Below are positions 27,901 to 36,436 of a DNA stretch of 64,000 nucleotides, piece by piece. The notes beneath the pieces were generated by a model, which did no database searches, was not told where the DNA came from, and saw nothing but the letters and a program-made list of their open reading frames with translations. This DNA comes from Myxococcota bacterium (GTDB lineage Bacteria; Myxococcota; B64-G9). Within the stretch, counting starts at the first letter, position 1. Each line of letters starts with the position of its first letter. The position numbers and the translations under genes are program-made. The stretch spans positions 124,001-188,000 of the forward strand of contig JAKLGA010000010.1 of the NCBI GenBank assembly GCA_022710975.1. Direction: 5' to 3'.

Positions 27901-29754
27901 GTGCCGCAGAACCCGTGCACGGACGAGAACCAGAACCAGTGCGTGCCCGATCTGCCCGGCTACGTGTGCGACTGCAACCCGGGCTACGTGCCCGACGGCA
28001 GCGGCGGCTGCATGGTGGACCCGAACCCGCACGGCGAGGCCTGCGCGGACGCCCTGCTGCTGCCGGTGGTGCCGGTGGGCTCGGTGGCCGGCACGACCGC
28101 CGACGCCCTGGCCGACTCCGGCGCGGGCTGCGGCGGCGGCGCGACCGGACCAGACCGGGTGTACGCCTTCACCCTGACCGAGGAGGTGCGCTTCGAGGCG
28201 CAGACCGACGGGCAGTACGACTCGGTCATGTACCTGCAGACCGTGTGCGGCGACCTGGGCAGCGAGATCGCCTGCGACGACGACTACGGCCCGAACAACG
28301 GCTCGCTCCTGCTGCAGATCCTGCAGCCGGGCTCCTACTACCTGTGGGTGGACGGCTACGGCTCCGCGAGCGGCGCCTACATCCTCGACTACACCATGCG
28401 CCCGAACCCCTGCGCGGACGACGAGCTGGTGTGCGCGGGCGTGCCGGTCTGCCAGGCCTCCGACGACTGGTCGAGCTACACGTGCGTGTGCCCGGCCGGG
28501 ACCATCCCCTGGAACGGCGACTGCCTGGACGACCCCTGCGATCCGAACGAGTGCACGCTGATCGAGCACAAGAACCGCTGCGTGGTGGACGATCCCACGA
28601 CTCCGCCCTACGCCCACTGCGAGTGCAACATCGGCTACATCCCGGACCCGGGCGATCCCGACCTGTGCGTCATGGACCCGAACGCCAACGAGTGGGCCTT
28701 CATCGTGTTCCTGAACGCCGACAACAACCTCGAGAGCTTCGGCCACGAGGACGTGGCCGAGATGGGGGTGGCCGGCAGCACGGCCTACGTGCACATCGCG
28801 GCCCTGTTCGACACCGCCTCCGGCCCCGGCCAGATCATCTACGTGACCCAGGGCGGGTACGACGTGATCTCCGACGAGGGCGAGACCGACATGGGCGCCT
28901 GGCAGACGCTGCGCGACTTCGGCGTCTGGGCGGTGCAGAACTACCCGGCCCGGCACTACGCCTTCACCATGTGGAACCACGGCGCGGGCTGGGAGAAGGG
29001 CGCCCAGCCCAAGAACCCGGTGCTCAAGGGCTTCTCCAACGACGACAACGGCTCGTACGAGGGCATCTCGGTGGCCAACGGCGACTACGCCCAGGCCCTG
29101 GCCGGGATCACCGCGGCCCTGGGCGCGAAGCTCGACATCGTGGGCTTCGACGCCTGCCTGATGGGCATGTGGGAGGTGGCGCACGAGAGCGCGCCCTACG
29201 TCGACTTCCTGGTGGCCTCCGAGGAGACCGAGCCGGGTGCGGGCTGGGCCTATGACCAGTTCCTGCCCGGGCTGGTCGCGGACTACCAGATGTCGGCCGT
29301 GGAGCTGGCCAGCTCGATCGTGGACGCCTACTACAACTCCGGCAGCGGCAACAGCACCCTGGCGGTGACTGACCTCAACACCCTGGACGAGCTCGAGGTC
29401 GCCATCAACGCCCTGGCCGACGCCATGATGGCCCACCCGGAGAACAAGGCCGCCATCGTGACCATCGCCGGCGCCACCCAGAGCTTCTACTACAGCGACA
29501 ACAAGGACCTGCAGGACTTCGCCGAGCGGCTGGTGGCCGGCGCGTCCATCCACCAGGACGTCAAGGCCGCGGCCCAGGCCCTCATCGGCCAGCTCGGCCT
29601 GACGGTGGTGTACAACCGCAACCAGGCGGACTACCCGGGCGCCAACGGCCTGGCCGCCTACCTGCCCACCTCGAGCCCGAGCTCGGCCTACGCCAGCGCC
29701 ATGTGGGCCGCCGGCAGCCGCTGGGACGACTTCCTGACCTGGCTGAACCAGTAG
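24922..29754 (+). CDS. EGF-repeat lipoprotein with PPC domains and C-terminal clostripain-family (C11) peptidase
   Basis: The 1610-residue protein has a lipoprotein signal (LALFGAAGC lipobox) and a Gly-rich linker. About twelve EGF-like modules (DSCSGHGxCDD...CTCDAGY...CAAGYHDDGAGAC) fill residues 35-640. Three bacterial pre-peptidase C-terminal (PPC)-like modules (about 645-1230) alternate with Cys-rich EGF-like linkers. The peptidase C11 domain (about 1255-1610) has the dyad His1353 in MWNHGAGW and Cys1412 in GFDACLMGMWE, 59 residues apart. C11 enzymes cleave after Arg or Lys. This architecture implies an outer-membrane-tethered protease held on a long disulfide-rich stalk. The ATG at 24922 follows AAAGGGGAAG; an in-frame GTG two codons upstream is less likely. 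The next gene is a shorter paralogue. Confidence 0.9.
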   Translation: MRRSNTWKHVGLCLSVLSLALFGAAGCDGGGGGDECAVDSCSGHGTCDDASGDIVCTCDAGYAGDVCDACATGYHDDGQGTCVPDAVTCQADSCSGHGACDDTSGAIVCTCDAGYTGAACDACAAGYHDDGAGACVADTTCGANTCSGHGTCDDTTGVLVCTCDAGYAGDSCEVCAAGYHDDGAGACVPDGQTCQADSCSLHGLCDDSTGSIVCSCDAGYTGDACEACAAGYHDDGAGACVADTTCGANTCSGHGTCDDTTGALVCTCDAGYTGDFCEGCAAGYHDDGAGACVADTTCGLNTCSGHGTCDDTTGALVCTCDEGYAGDFCEACAADYQDHDGDGTCAPGCNLVDCQPNASCDDASGAAVCACDAGYHDDGAGACVADTACGANSCSGHGACDDSTGAIVCTCDAGYAEPFCATCAAGYHDDGAGACVPDGVTCQADSCNGHGACDDSTGAIVCTCDEGYAQPVCATCAAGYHDDGAGACVPDGVTCQADSCNGHGACDDTTGAIVCTCDAGYAEPLCATCAAGYHDDGAGACVPDGETCLADSCSFHGACDDTTGVIVCSCDEGYAEPVCATCAASHQDNDGDGTCLPTCEALGWTCSGHGQCDDTGGAAECLCDQDYQPDGLGNCVGLGDGETCASPLLLDLGQTSVSGTTVGFADDYVPDCQGNSSAPDVVYTFTIPQAIHLSVQTDGLFDSVLYLRDDCAAADLFCNDDGGPGLGSLLEADLAAGTYYLIVDAYTTNSGAYTLTIDVDCGVGFVYDPVSGDCVDDPCLDPNPCQAPHQTLCVVDLPGFTCECDPGYIPDGGGGCMLDPNPQGEGCADAMNLPVANPGQVSGSTVGAAPDSDSGCAYQSPGPDRVYFVEITEQSILWAQTDGQYDSILHLQSICGDVGSELACDDEGGPASGSLIEVLLDPGTYYLWVDTYGSGVGGAYVLDYAIRPSPCADEEAACPGTPVCVPADDWSSFTCTCPEGTLPYNGDCIDDPCVPQNPCTDENQNQCVPDLPGYVCDCNPGYVPDGSGGCMVDPNPHGEACADALLLPVVPVGSVAGTTADALADSGAGCGGGATGPDRVYAFTLTEEVRFEAQTDGQYDSVMYLQTVCGDLGSEIACDDDYGPNNGSLLLQILQPGSYYLWVDGYGSASGAYILDYTMRPNPCADDELVCAGVPVCQASDDWSSYTCVCPAGTIPWNGDCLDDPCDPNECTLIEHKNRCVVDDPTTPPYAHCECNIGYIPDPGDPDLCVMDPNANEWAFIVFLNADNNLESFGHEDVAEMGVAGSTAYVHIAALFDTASGPGQIIYVTQGGYDVISDEGETDMGAWQTLRDFGVWAVQNYPARHYAFTMWNHGAGWEKGAQPKNPVLKGFSNDDNGSYEGISVANGDYAQALAGITAALGAKLDIVGFDACLMGMWEVAHESAPYVDFLVASEETEPGAGWAYDQFLPGLVADYQMSAVELASSIVDAYYNSGSGNSTLAVTDLNTLDELEVAINALADAMMAHPENKAAIVTIAGATQSFYYSDNKDLQDFAERLVAGASIHQDVKAAAQALIGQLGLTVVYNRNQADYPGANGLAAYLPTSSPSSAYASAMWAAGSRWDDFLTWLNQ
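25140..26660 (+). repeat. tandem EGF-module coding repeats, alternating 156/159-bp periods
   Basis: The string encoding YHDDGAGAC recurs at 25141, 25300, 25456, 25615, 25771, 26044, 26203, 26359 and 26518, mostly 156 or 159 bp apart. Long stretches are identical at the DNA level, so the array probably changes copy number by recombination. Confidence 0.9.
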
Positions 29755-29778
29755 CACCCGCTCCCTGACCACACACGA

Positions 29779-29811
29779 CGGGAGGGGCGATCCGTGGGGT
29801 CGCCCCTCCCG
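29779..29811 (+). terminator. 12-bp-stem hairpin after the first EGF/clostripain gene
   Basis: CGGGAGGGGCGA (29779-29790) pairs perfectly with TCGCCCCTCCCG (29800-29811) around a 9-nt loop, 25 bp after the stop codon. There is no T run downstream, so it would be a hairpin-only or factor-assisted terminator. Confidence 0.65.
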
Positions 29812-29879
29812 CTTGCACCCCGCCCCGGAACGTCCGAGGATGGGGCGGTTTCCCCCGGGGGCGAGGAAGGGCAGGGTCC

Positions 29880-32800
29880 ATGCGCGGCCTCGAACACGGC
29901 TTGAAGGCGCGGGCGGGTCTGGGGCGCTGGCTGGTGGCCTTGGCGGCCCTGGCCGCGGCCGGCTGCGACGGCGGCGGGGGAGGGCCGGAGGACGTGTGCG
30001 AGGGCTACCTGTGCTCGGGGCACGGGACCTGCGTGGACCAGGCCGGCGAGCCCGTGTGCGAGTGCGAGCCGGGCTACACCCGGGCCGACTGCGGCCTGTG
30101 CGCGGCCGGCTACCACGACGACGGCACCGGCGCGTGCCTGCCCGACCAGGTGGTCTGCCAGGCTGACTCCTGCAGCGGCCACGGCGCCTGCGACGACTCG
30201 ACCGGCGCGCTCGTGTGCACCTGCGACCCGGGCTACGCCGGGGACACCTGCGCCGCCTGCGCGGCCGGCTACCACGACGACGGGGCGGGCGGCTGCGTGC
30301 CCGACGGCGACGCCTGCCTGGTCGACTCCTGCAGCTTCCACGGGCTGTGCGACGACAGCACGGGCGCGCCCGTATGCACCTGCGACGCGGGCTACACCGG
30401 CGGCCGCTGCGAGGGCTGCGCGGCCGACCACCAGGATCACGACGGCGACGGCTCCTGCCTGCCGGGCTGCGCGCTCACCCCGTGCCCGGCGCACGCGACC
30501 TGCGACGACGGGAGCGGCCAGGCCGTGTGCGGCTGCGACCCGGGCTACACCGGGGCCGACTGCGACGAGTGCGCCGCGGCCTACCAGGACCACGACGGGG
30601 ACGGCACCTGCGCGCCTGGCTGCGGCCTTTCGGGCCTGGAGTGCGGCCCGCACGGCCAGTGCGACGACAGCACGGGCGCACCCGGGTGCACCTGCGACCC
30701 GGGCTACACCGGCGACGGCTGCCTGGCCTGCGACGCCGGCTACCAGGACCACGACGGGGACGGCGCCTGCCTGCCGACCTGCGAGGCGCTGGGCTGGACC
30801 TGCAGCGGGCACGGCCAGTGCGACGACACGACCGGAGAGGCCACCTGCCTGTGCCAGAACGGCTACCAGCCCGGGAACCCGGGCCAGTGCGTCCCGACCG
30901 GGACCGGCCAGAGCTGCGCCTCACCGCTGTGGCTGGACCTCGGCCAGGCCGAGGTGCCGGGCGACACCCAGGGGGCAGGTGACGAGGCCGCGCCCTCCTG
31001 CCAGGCGAACTCCGACGCGCCCGAGGTGGTGTACGTGTTCGACATCACCCGGCCCGTGCGGGTGACCTTCAGCACCGACGGCGGTTTCGACTCGGTGCTC
31101 TACCTGCGCAGGAGCTGCGCGGCCGGCCCGGATCTCGCCTGCAACGACGACGGCCCCGGCGGCGTCGGCTCCCGGCTGAGCTACGACTTCACCCAGGCGG
31201 GCACCTACTACCTGCTCGTGGACGGGTACGCGGACAGCGCCGGGGCCTACCTGCTGCGCGTCGAGGTCGAGTGCGGCGCGGGCGAGGTGTACGACCCGGG
31301 CGCGGGCGCGTGCGTGGACGACCCGTGCGCGCCGAACCCCTGCCAGGCCGCCCACCAGACGCGCTGCGTGGTGGCGCTGCCGGGCTTCCTGTGCGCGTGC
31401 GATCCGGGCTACCTGCCGGACGGGGCCGGCGGCTGCGCGCTCGATCCGGACCCGCGCGGCGAGTCCTGCGCGGACGCCATCCCGCTCACCGCCGCCGAGG
31501 GCCAGCTGAGCGGCACCACCGCGGACGCCCAGCCCGACGCCGGCGCGACCTGCGGCGGCGGCGCGCTCGGCCCGGACCGGGTGGTCGCCTTCAGCGCGGC
31601 CGGCGACGTGCGCGCGCACTTCGAGACCGACGGCCTGTACGACTCCGTGCTGCACCTGCGCTCGGCCTGCGACGACCCCGGCACCGAGATCGAGTGCGAC
31701 GACGACTCGGGCGTCTACCCGGGCTCGGCCATGACGCTGGTGCTGCCGGCCGGCAGCTACAGCCTGTGGATCGACTCCTACGGCGCGGGCGGCGCCTACA
31801 CCCTGAGCTACAGCCTGCGCCCGAACCCCTGCGCGGACGAGGAGGCGGCCTGCCCCGGCAGCCCGGTCTGCCAGGTGTCCGGGGACTGGTCCAGCTTCGC
31901 CTGCGTGTGCCCGGCCGGGACCCTCCCCTGGAGCGGCGCGTGCCTGGACGACCCCTGCGCGCCGAATCCGTGCAGCCTGGCCGAGCACCAGGGCAGGTGC
32001 GTGGTGGACGATCCGAGCGTGCCCGCCTCGCACTGCGAGTGCGACGTCGGCTACCTGCCCGATCCGGGCGACCCCGACCTGTGCGCGCTGGACCCGGACG
32101 CCAACGAGTGGGCCTTCCTCGTGTTCCTGAACGCCGACAACAACCTCGAGAGCTACGGCTTCGAGGACGTGGCCGAGATGGGGGTGGCCGGGAGCACCGC
32201 CCAGGTGCACATCGCCGCCCTGTTCGACACCTACGCCGGCCCGGCCCAGCTCATCTACGTGACCCCGGGCGGCTACGACGTGGTGTCCGAGCAGGGCGAG
32301 CTGGATCTGTCCGACTGGCAGGTGCTGCGCGACTTCGGCGTCTGGGCGGTGCAGAGCTTCCCTGCCCGGCACCACGCCCTCATCCTGTGGAACCACGGCA
32401 GCGGCTGGACCAAGGCCGGCGCGCCCCCGAACCCCCTGCTCAAGGGCTTCTCCAACGACGATCACGGCACGGCCGGGGAGATCTCGGTGGCCGGCGGCGA
32501 CTACGCCCGGGCCCTGGCCGGGATCACCCAGGCGCTGGGGAAGAAGCTCGATCTCGTCGGCTTCGACGCCTGCCTGATGGGCATGTGGGAGGTGGCGCAC
32601 GAGAGCGCGCCCTACGCCGACTACCTGGTGGCCTCCGAGGAGACCGAACCGGGCGCGGGCTGGGCCTACGACGGCTTCCTGCCCGGGCTCGTCCAGGACC
32701 CGGGCATGACGCCGGCCGCCCTGGGCGCCGCCATCGTGGAGGCCTACTTCCAGGCCGATCCGGGCAACAGCACCCTGGCGGTCTCGGACCTCGGCACGCT

Positions 32801-33167
32801 CGCGGACCTGGAGGCGGCGCTGTCGGCCCTGGCCACGGCGATGATGGCCCACCCCGAGAACCGGGCCGCCATCCAGGGGGTGGCCCAGGCCAGCCAGGGC
32901 TTCACCGGGGTCTCCACCGATCTGCGCGACTTCGCCGAGGGGCTGCTGGCCGCGGCGGGCGTCCACCAGGACATCAAGACCGCGGCCCAGGCGCTCGTCA
33001 CCCGGCTCGAGCTCACGGTGGTGCACCACCGCAGCCAGCCCGACTACCCGGGCGCGTTCGGCCTGGCCGCCTACCTGCCGAGCTGGAGCGTGGAGGCGGC
33101 CTACACCGGCGCCTCCTGGTCGGCCGCGACCACCTGGGACGAGTTCCTGGTCTGGTTGAACCCGTAG
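29880..33167 (+). CDS. second EGF/PPC/clostripain-family (C11) lipoprotein, paralogue of the preceding gene
   Basis: The 1095-residue protein has the same plan as its upstream neighbour, only shorter: lipobox LAAAGC, six EGF-like modules instead of twelve, two PPC-like modules instead of three, and a C11 peptidase domain. The domain has His839 in LWNHGSGW and Cys898 in GFDACLMGMWE, again 59 residues apart. The peptidase domains are highly similar (for example ANEWAFxVFLNADNNLES and ASEETEPGAGWAYD), so this is a tandem gene duplication followed by module gain or loss. The ATG at 29880 has CAGGG upstream, a modest ribosome site. The 125-bp gap with a terminator-like hairpin suggests separate transcription. 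The gene ends 1 bp before the convergent DUF2378-like gene. Confidence 0.9.
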   Translation: MRGLEHGLKARAGLGRWLVALAALAAAGCDGGGGGPEDVCEGYLCSGHGTCVDQAGEPVCECEPGYTRADCGLCAAGYHDDGTGACLPDQVVCQADSCSGHGACDDSTGALVCTCDPGYAGDTCAACAAGYHDDGAGGCVPDGDACLVDSCSFHGLCDDSTGAPVCTCDAGYTGGRCEGCAADHQDHDGDGSCLPGCALTPCPAHATCDDGSGQAVCGCDPGYTGADCDECAAAYQDHDGDGTCAPGCGLSGLECGPHGQCDDSTGAPGCTCDPGYTGDGCLACDAGYQDHDGDGACLPTCEALGWTCSGHGQCDDTTGEATCLCQNGYQPGNPGQCVPTGTGQSCASPLWLDLGQAEVPGDTQGAGDEAAPSCQANSDAPEVVYVFDITRPVRVTFSTDGGFDSVLYLRRSCAAGPDLACNDDGPGGVGSRLSYDFTQAGTYYLLVDGYADSAGAYLLRVEVECGAGEVYDPGAGACVDDPCAPNPCQAAHQTRCVVALPGFLCACDPGYLPDGAGGCALDPDPRGESCADAIPLTAAEGQLSGTTADAQPDAGATCGGGALGPDRVVAFSAAGDVRAHFETDGLYDSVLHLRSACDDPGTEIECDDDSGVYPGSAMTLVLPAGSYSLWIDSYGAGGAYTLSYSLRPNPCADEEAACPGSPVCQVSGDWSSFACVCPAGTLPWSGACLDDPCAPNPCSLAEHQGRCVVDDPSVPASHCECDVGYLPDPGDPDLCALDPDANEWAFLVFLNADNNLESYGFEDVAEMGVAGSTAQVHIAALFDTYAGPAQLIYVTPGGYDVVSEQGELDLSDWQVLRDFGVWAVQSFPARHHALILWNHGSGWTKAGAPPNPLLKGFSNDDHGTAGEISVAGGDYARALAGITQALGKKLDLVGFDACLMGMWEVAHESAPYADYLVASEETEPGAGWAYDGFLPGLVQDPGMTPAALGAAIVEAYFQADPGNSTLAVSDLGTLADLEAALSALATAMMAHPENRAAIQGVAQASQGFTGVSTDLRDFAEGLLAAAGVHQDIKTAAQALVTRLELTVVHHRSQPDYPGAFGLAAYLPSWSVEAAYTGASWSAATTWDEFLVWLNP

Positions 33168-33168
33168 G

Positions 33169-33762
33169 TCACTTCCAGCGGAAGGAGTACTCGCAGGCCG
33201 CCTCGCCGAAGCACTGGCAGGTGACCTCGTGCACCACCACCGAGCGGCCGCCCATCATCTCGGCGGCCCGCTGGTAGTAGCCCTCGGCGCTCAGGCAGAA
33301 CAGGCGCGAGCAGCACGGGTAGCCGAACAGCCGGATGGTGCCCGCGCCGCCCTCGTGGGGCGCGTAGACGGCCTGGCCGAAGTCGAGGAAGCGGTCGTGC
33401 AGCAGGGCCTCCTGGCGGAAGAAGGCGTGCGGATCCCCGCGCTGGAAGGCCTTGTAGAACAGGGTCAGGTTCTGCTCCGCGGAGAAGCGGCCCAGCTCGC
33501 GGGCCACGCGGTCGGCGGGCAGCTCCAGCAGGCTGGCGATGGTCCGGTCGAGCTCGATCAGCGCGCGGAACGGGTACCAGCTGATGGGCATGACCGACTG
33601 CCGCAGGGCCTCGGCGAGCACCGCGGGCGCGGCGGCGGCCAGGCGCGCCTGGGCGTCCGCGCCGGCCTGGCGCTCGAACCAGCGCAGGTGGGCCAGCAGC
33701 ATGGTGCCCTTGACCTGCCCGCCCTCCAGCTTCTCCTCGGCCTCTCTCCGGCGTTCACCCAC
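33169..33762 (-). CDS. DUF2378/TIGR02265-like protein with C-terminal vinyl-reductase-like Cys motif
   Basis: The 197-residue soluble protein opens with VKGTMLLAHLRWFERQAG and continues with SWYPFRALIELDRTI and ELGRFSAEQNL, a pattern I associate with the myxobacterial TIGR02265/DUF2378 paralogue family. The C terminus (LFCLSAEGYYQRAAEMMGG, then TCQCFGEAACEYSFRW) resembles the V4R-type ending in which conserved Cys and Trp may bind a small ligand or metal. The frame is open much further upstream but only as antisense to the glycosidase gene. The GTG at 33762 is chosen because GGGAGGCTGCC precedes it. A TTGTCC-N18-TTCAAT promoter candidate lies at 33783-33812. The family has no established biochemical role that I know of. 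Confidence 0.75.
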   Translation of the reverse strand: MGERRREAEEKLEGGQVKGTMLLAHLRWFERQAGADAQARLAAAAPAVLAEALRQSVMPISWYPFRALIELDRTIASLLELPADRVARELGRFSAEQNLTLFYKAFQRGDPHAFFRQEALLHDRFLDFGQAVYAPHEGGAGTIRLFGYPCCSRLFCLSAEGYYQRAAEMMGGRSVVVHEVTCQCFGEAACEYSFRWK

Positions 33763-33876
33763 GGCAGCCTCCCGGTCAACCCATTGAAGCACGAAGGAGA
33801 GCCCCGGGACAACGCGCCCGGAGCCAAGCTCGAGCATCTGGGGTACAATGCCCGGGTGCGGAGGAGGCGAAGACCG

Positions 33877-36300
33877 ATGGACCTGCGCTGCCTGGCTTCG
33901 CTGCTGGTGGCCCTGGGGCTGGCGTGGCCTGCCGCGGCTACGGACACCTGGACCACTCCCTACACCGGGGTGCGCCACCTCTACCGCACCACCGGCACGC
34001 CCTGGCGCATCCACGCCCTGGAGGTGAACCTGTGCGCCCGCGGGGTCGAGGTGCGCGCCACCAAGGGCGGCGAGAAGTGGCGGCGGACCTCTTCCTTCGG
34101 CAGCCTGGTGGGCGCCGAGGCGGCCGTCAACGGCGACTTCTTCTCCTACGACACCCACCTGCCCACCGGCCTGGCCATCGGGGCCGGGGAGCACTGGCAC
34201 GCGGACAGCTCGAGCTCGGGCGAGGCGGCCTTCGGGGACGACCACGCCCTGGTCGAGTGCCCGGGCACCAACTGGAGCACCCCGGCCGCCTGGATGCGCA
34301 ACGCCGTGGGAGGGCGGCCCCTGCTGGTGCGCGAGGGCGAGGCGCTGACCTCCTTCAACCGCACCGACTGCACCGTCCGCCACCCGCGCACGGCGGTGGG
34401 CCTGTCCCGGGATCGCCAGACCCTGTACCTGGCGGTGGTGGACGGGCGCTCCGGCGTCAGCGTGGGCATGACCTGCCGCGAGCTCGCCACGCTGATGGCC
34501 GGCCTGGGCGCCTGGACGGCCATGAACCTGGACGGCGGCGGCTCCACCACCATGTGGCTGCGCGGGACGGGCGTGCTCAACGACCCGTCGGACGGCAGCG
34601 AGCGCACCGTGTCCGACCACCTGGCGGTGCTGGCCGACGGCAGCGGGGCCCCTGGCTCGTGCGACTGGAGCGTGGACGAGCCGCTGCTGCAGGCCGGCGA
34701 GCTCGACGCGAGCGGCACCACCGACCTCGACGGCGACGGGCGCGCGGACGTGTGCGCCCGGGCCGCGGCCGGCCTGCGCTGCAGCCGCTCCACGGGTGAC
34801 GGCTTCGCCGCCGGCTTCCGCGTCGACGAGCTGTCGAACGACAACGGCTGGAACGACGAGAGCAACTACGCGACCCTGCGCATGGGCGACGTGACCGGGG
34901 ACGGGCTGGCGGACGCCTGCCTGCGCGGCAACGGCGGGGTGGTGTGCTTCCCGTCCACCGGCACCGGGTTCGGTGCGCGCATCGACGGGCCGGGGCTGTC
35001 CGACGCCAGCGGCTGGAGCAAGCCCCAGTACTTCAGCACCCTGCGCCTGGCGGACGTGACCGGGGACGGGCTGGACGACGTGTGCGCGCGGGCCGCCGCG
35101 GGGCTGCGCTGCTACCCCGCCACGGGCGCCGGCTTCGGGCCGGCCATCGCCAGCGCGGCCTTCGCCGACGCCGACGGCTTCGACGCGGTGGACAAGTTCG
35201 GCACCCTGCGGGTGGGCGACGTGGACGGGGACGGGCTCATGGATGTGTGCGGGCGCGGGCGGACGGGGATGGAGTGCTGGCGCTCCACGGGCGCGGCCTT
35301 CGAGGGGCCGATCGCCGGGCCCGGCTGGAGCGACGCGGGCGGCTGGGACGACGTGGCCTACTGGAGCACCATCCGGCTGCGCGACATGGACGGGGACGGC
35401 CGCGCGGATCTGTGCGCGCGGGCCGCCGCCGGCTTCCGCTGCCACCTGTCCACGGGCGACGGGTTCGGGGCGGCCATCGACTCGGGGGTGCTGGCCGACG
35501 CGAGCGGCTGGGCCGACCACGGTAACTACGACACCATCCGCCTGGGCGACGTGGACGGGGACGGCCGGGCGGACCTGTGCGCCCGGGCCAAAGCGCGGGT
35601 GTACTGCTGGCTGTTCACCGGCGCCGGCTTCCCCACGCGCATCGACGGGCCGGAGCTGTCCGACGCCAGCGGCTGGAACGACCACCGCTACCACTCGAGC
35701 CTGCGGCTGGCCGACATCGACGCCGATCGCCGGGCCGATGTGTGCGCCCGGTCCGCGGCCGGGGTGCAGTGCTGGCTGTCCACGGGCAACGCCTTCCCGA
35801 CCGTGGTCAGCGGCCCGGGCTGGTCGGATGACTCGGGCTGGGACGGCTTCATGTACTACTCGAGCATCCGCCTGGCCGGCCCGCGCTGTGGGGCCGAGCG
35901 CTGCAACGGACGGGACGACGACTGCGACCAGGAGGTGGACGAGGGCTGCGGCGAGCCCGACGGCGGCCCTGGAGACGGCAGCCAGGAGGATGGGGACGGA
36001 GGCGGCCTCGAGGACGGGGACGGAGACACACAGGAGGACGAGGACGAAACCTCGGAGGAGGACAGCGGAATCCTCGAGGAGGAAATCGCGCAGGACTTGC
36101 AACAGGATGATTCTTCTGGAGAAGAAGGAGAATCCATCGAGGAGGAACCCGTCGGAGGTTGCGCTTGCGGTCGGCTCCGCGCTGGTTTAGCGAACGGGGA
36201 CGGAGGCCTTCTCGCCATGGGCTGCGTGCTTCTCGTCAGGCGCACTCTACGCAGGCGACGACTAGGACTTCCATGCCCCTTGAAAACCACCATATACTGA
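33877..36300 (+). CDS. secreted phosphodiester glycosidase (NAGPA) with Cys-paired VCBS-like repeats
   Basis: The 807-residue protein begins with a signal peptide (cleavage near AWPAAA). A phosphodiester glycosidase domain (about 25-260) has the hallmark MNLDGGGSTTMWL. Seven repeats of about 54 residues follow, each starting D-x-DGDG-x-ADVCARAAAGLRC, an FG-GAP/VCBS-like calcium loop with an added Cys pair. A MopE-type motif CNGRDDDCDQEVDEGC comes next, then about 60 acidic residues and a C-terminal GGCACG, hydrophobic, RRTLRRRR tail resembling MYXO-CTERM. Family enzymes uncap GlcNAc-phosphodiesters or act on glycan phosphodiesters; the exact substrate is unknown. Base use becomes more AT-rich from about 36.1 kb. 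GGAGGAGGCGAAGACCG and a TACAAT -10 box (33844-33849) precede the ATG. Confidence 0.88.
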   Translation: MDLRCLASLLVALGLAWPAAATDTWTTPYTGVRHLYRTTGTPWRIHALEVNLCARGVEVRATKGGEKWRRTSSFGSLVGAEAAVNGDFFSYDTHLPTGLAIGAGEHWHADSSSSGEAAFGDDHALVECPGTNWSTPAAWMRNAVGGRPLLVREGEALTSFNRTDCTVRHPRTAVGLSRDRQTLYLAVVDGRSGVSVGMTCRELATLMAGLGAWTAMNLDGGGSTTMWLRGTGVLNDPSDGSERTVSDHLAVLADGSGAPGSCDWSVDEPLLQAGELDASGTTDLDGDGRADVCARAAAGLRCSRSTGDGFAAGFRVDELSNDNGWNDESNYATLRMGDVTGDGLADACLRGNGGVVCFPSTGTGFGARIDGPGLSDASGWSKPQYFSTLRLADVTGDGLDDVCARAAAGLRCYPATGAGFGPAIASAAFADADGFDAVDKFGTLRVGDVDGDGLMDVCGRGRTGMECWRSTGAAFEGPIAGPGWSDAGGWDDVAYWSTIRLRDMDGDGRADLCARAAAGFRCHLSTGDGFGAAIDSGVLADASGWADHGNYDTIRLGDVDGDGRADLCARAKARVYCWLFTGAGFPTRIDGPELSDASGWNDHRYHSSLRLADIDADRRADVCARSAAGVQCWLSTGNAFPTVVSGPGWSDDSGWDGFMYYSSIRLAGPRCGAERCNGRDDDCDQEVDEGCGEPDGGPGDGSQEDGDGGGLEDGDGDTQEDEDETSEEDSGILEEEIAQDLQQDDSSGEEGESIEEEPVGGCACGRLRAGLANGDGGLLAMGCVLLVRRTLRRRRLGLPCPLKTTIY

Positions 36301-36436
36301 CATCCATGTCAGTGGCCGAATTCCAACCCTCTAAAAAATCCTATTCTTCTCTTTGGGTTATGTTGTGGCCTAGACTTTGCTTTGCCAGCGCCCATCGGAT
36401 ATGGACGGAGACGAACAACCGATGGGAGAGGGAGCC
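36301..36436. other. AT-rich intergenic region with a short hairpin
   Basis: This 136-bp gap is strikingly AT-rich for the window (for example ctctaaaaaatcctattctt). It holds CTGACA-TCCA-TGTCAG (36297-36312), a 6-bp-stem hairpin overlapping the glycosidase stop. A TAGACT box (36371-36376) could be the -10 of the next gene, but no -35 at proper distance is convincing. Confidence 0.4.

Noticed and set aside
24886-29772. A 1628-residue minus-strand frame opposite the first EGF/clostripain gene
   Set aside because: Repetitive GRAHARAVVVV-type sequence mirrors the EGF repeats; no start signal or recognisable fold.
33763-36102. Upstream extension of the DUF2378-like gene to a 977-residue protein
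   Set aside because: The extension is antisense to the glycosidase gene; a GTG with good ribosome site at 33762 starts the conserved part.
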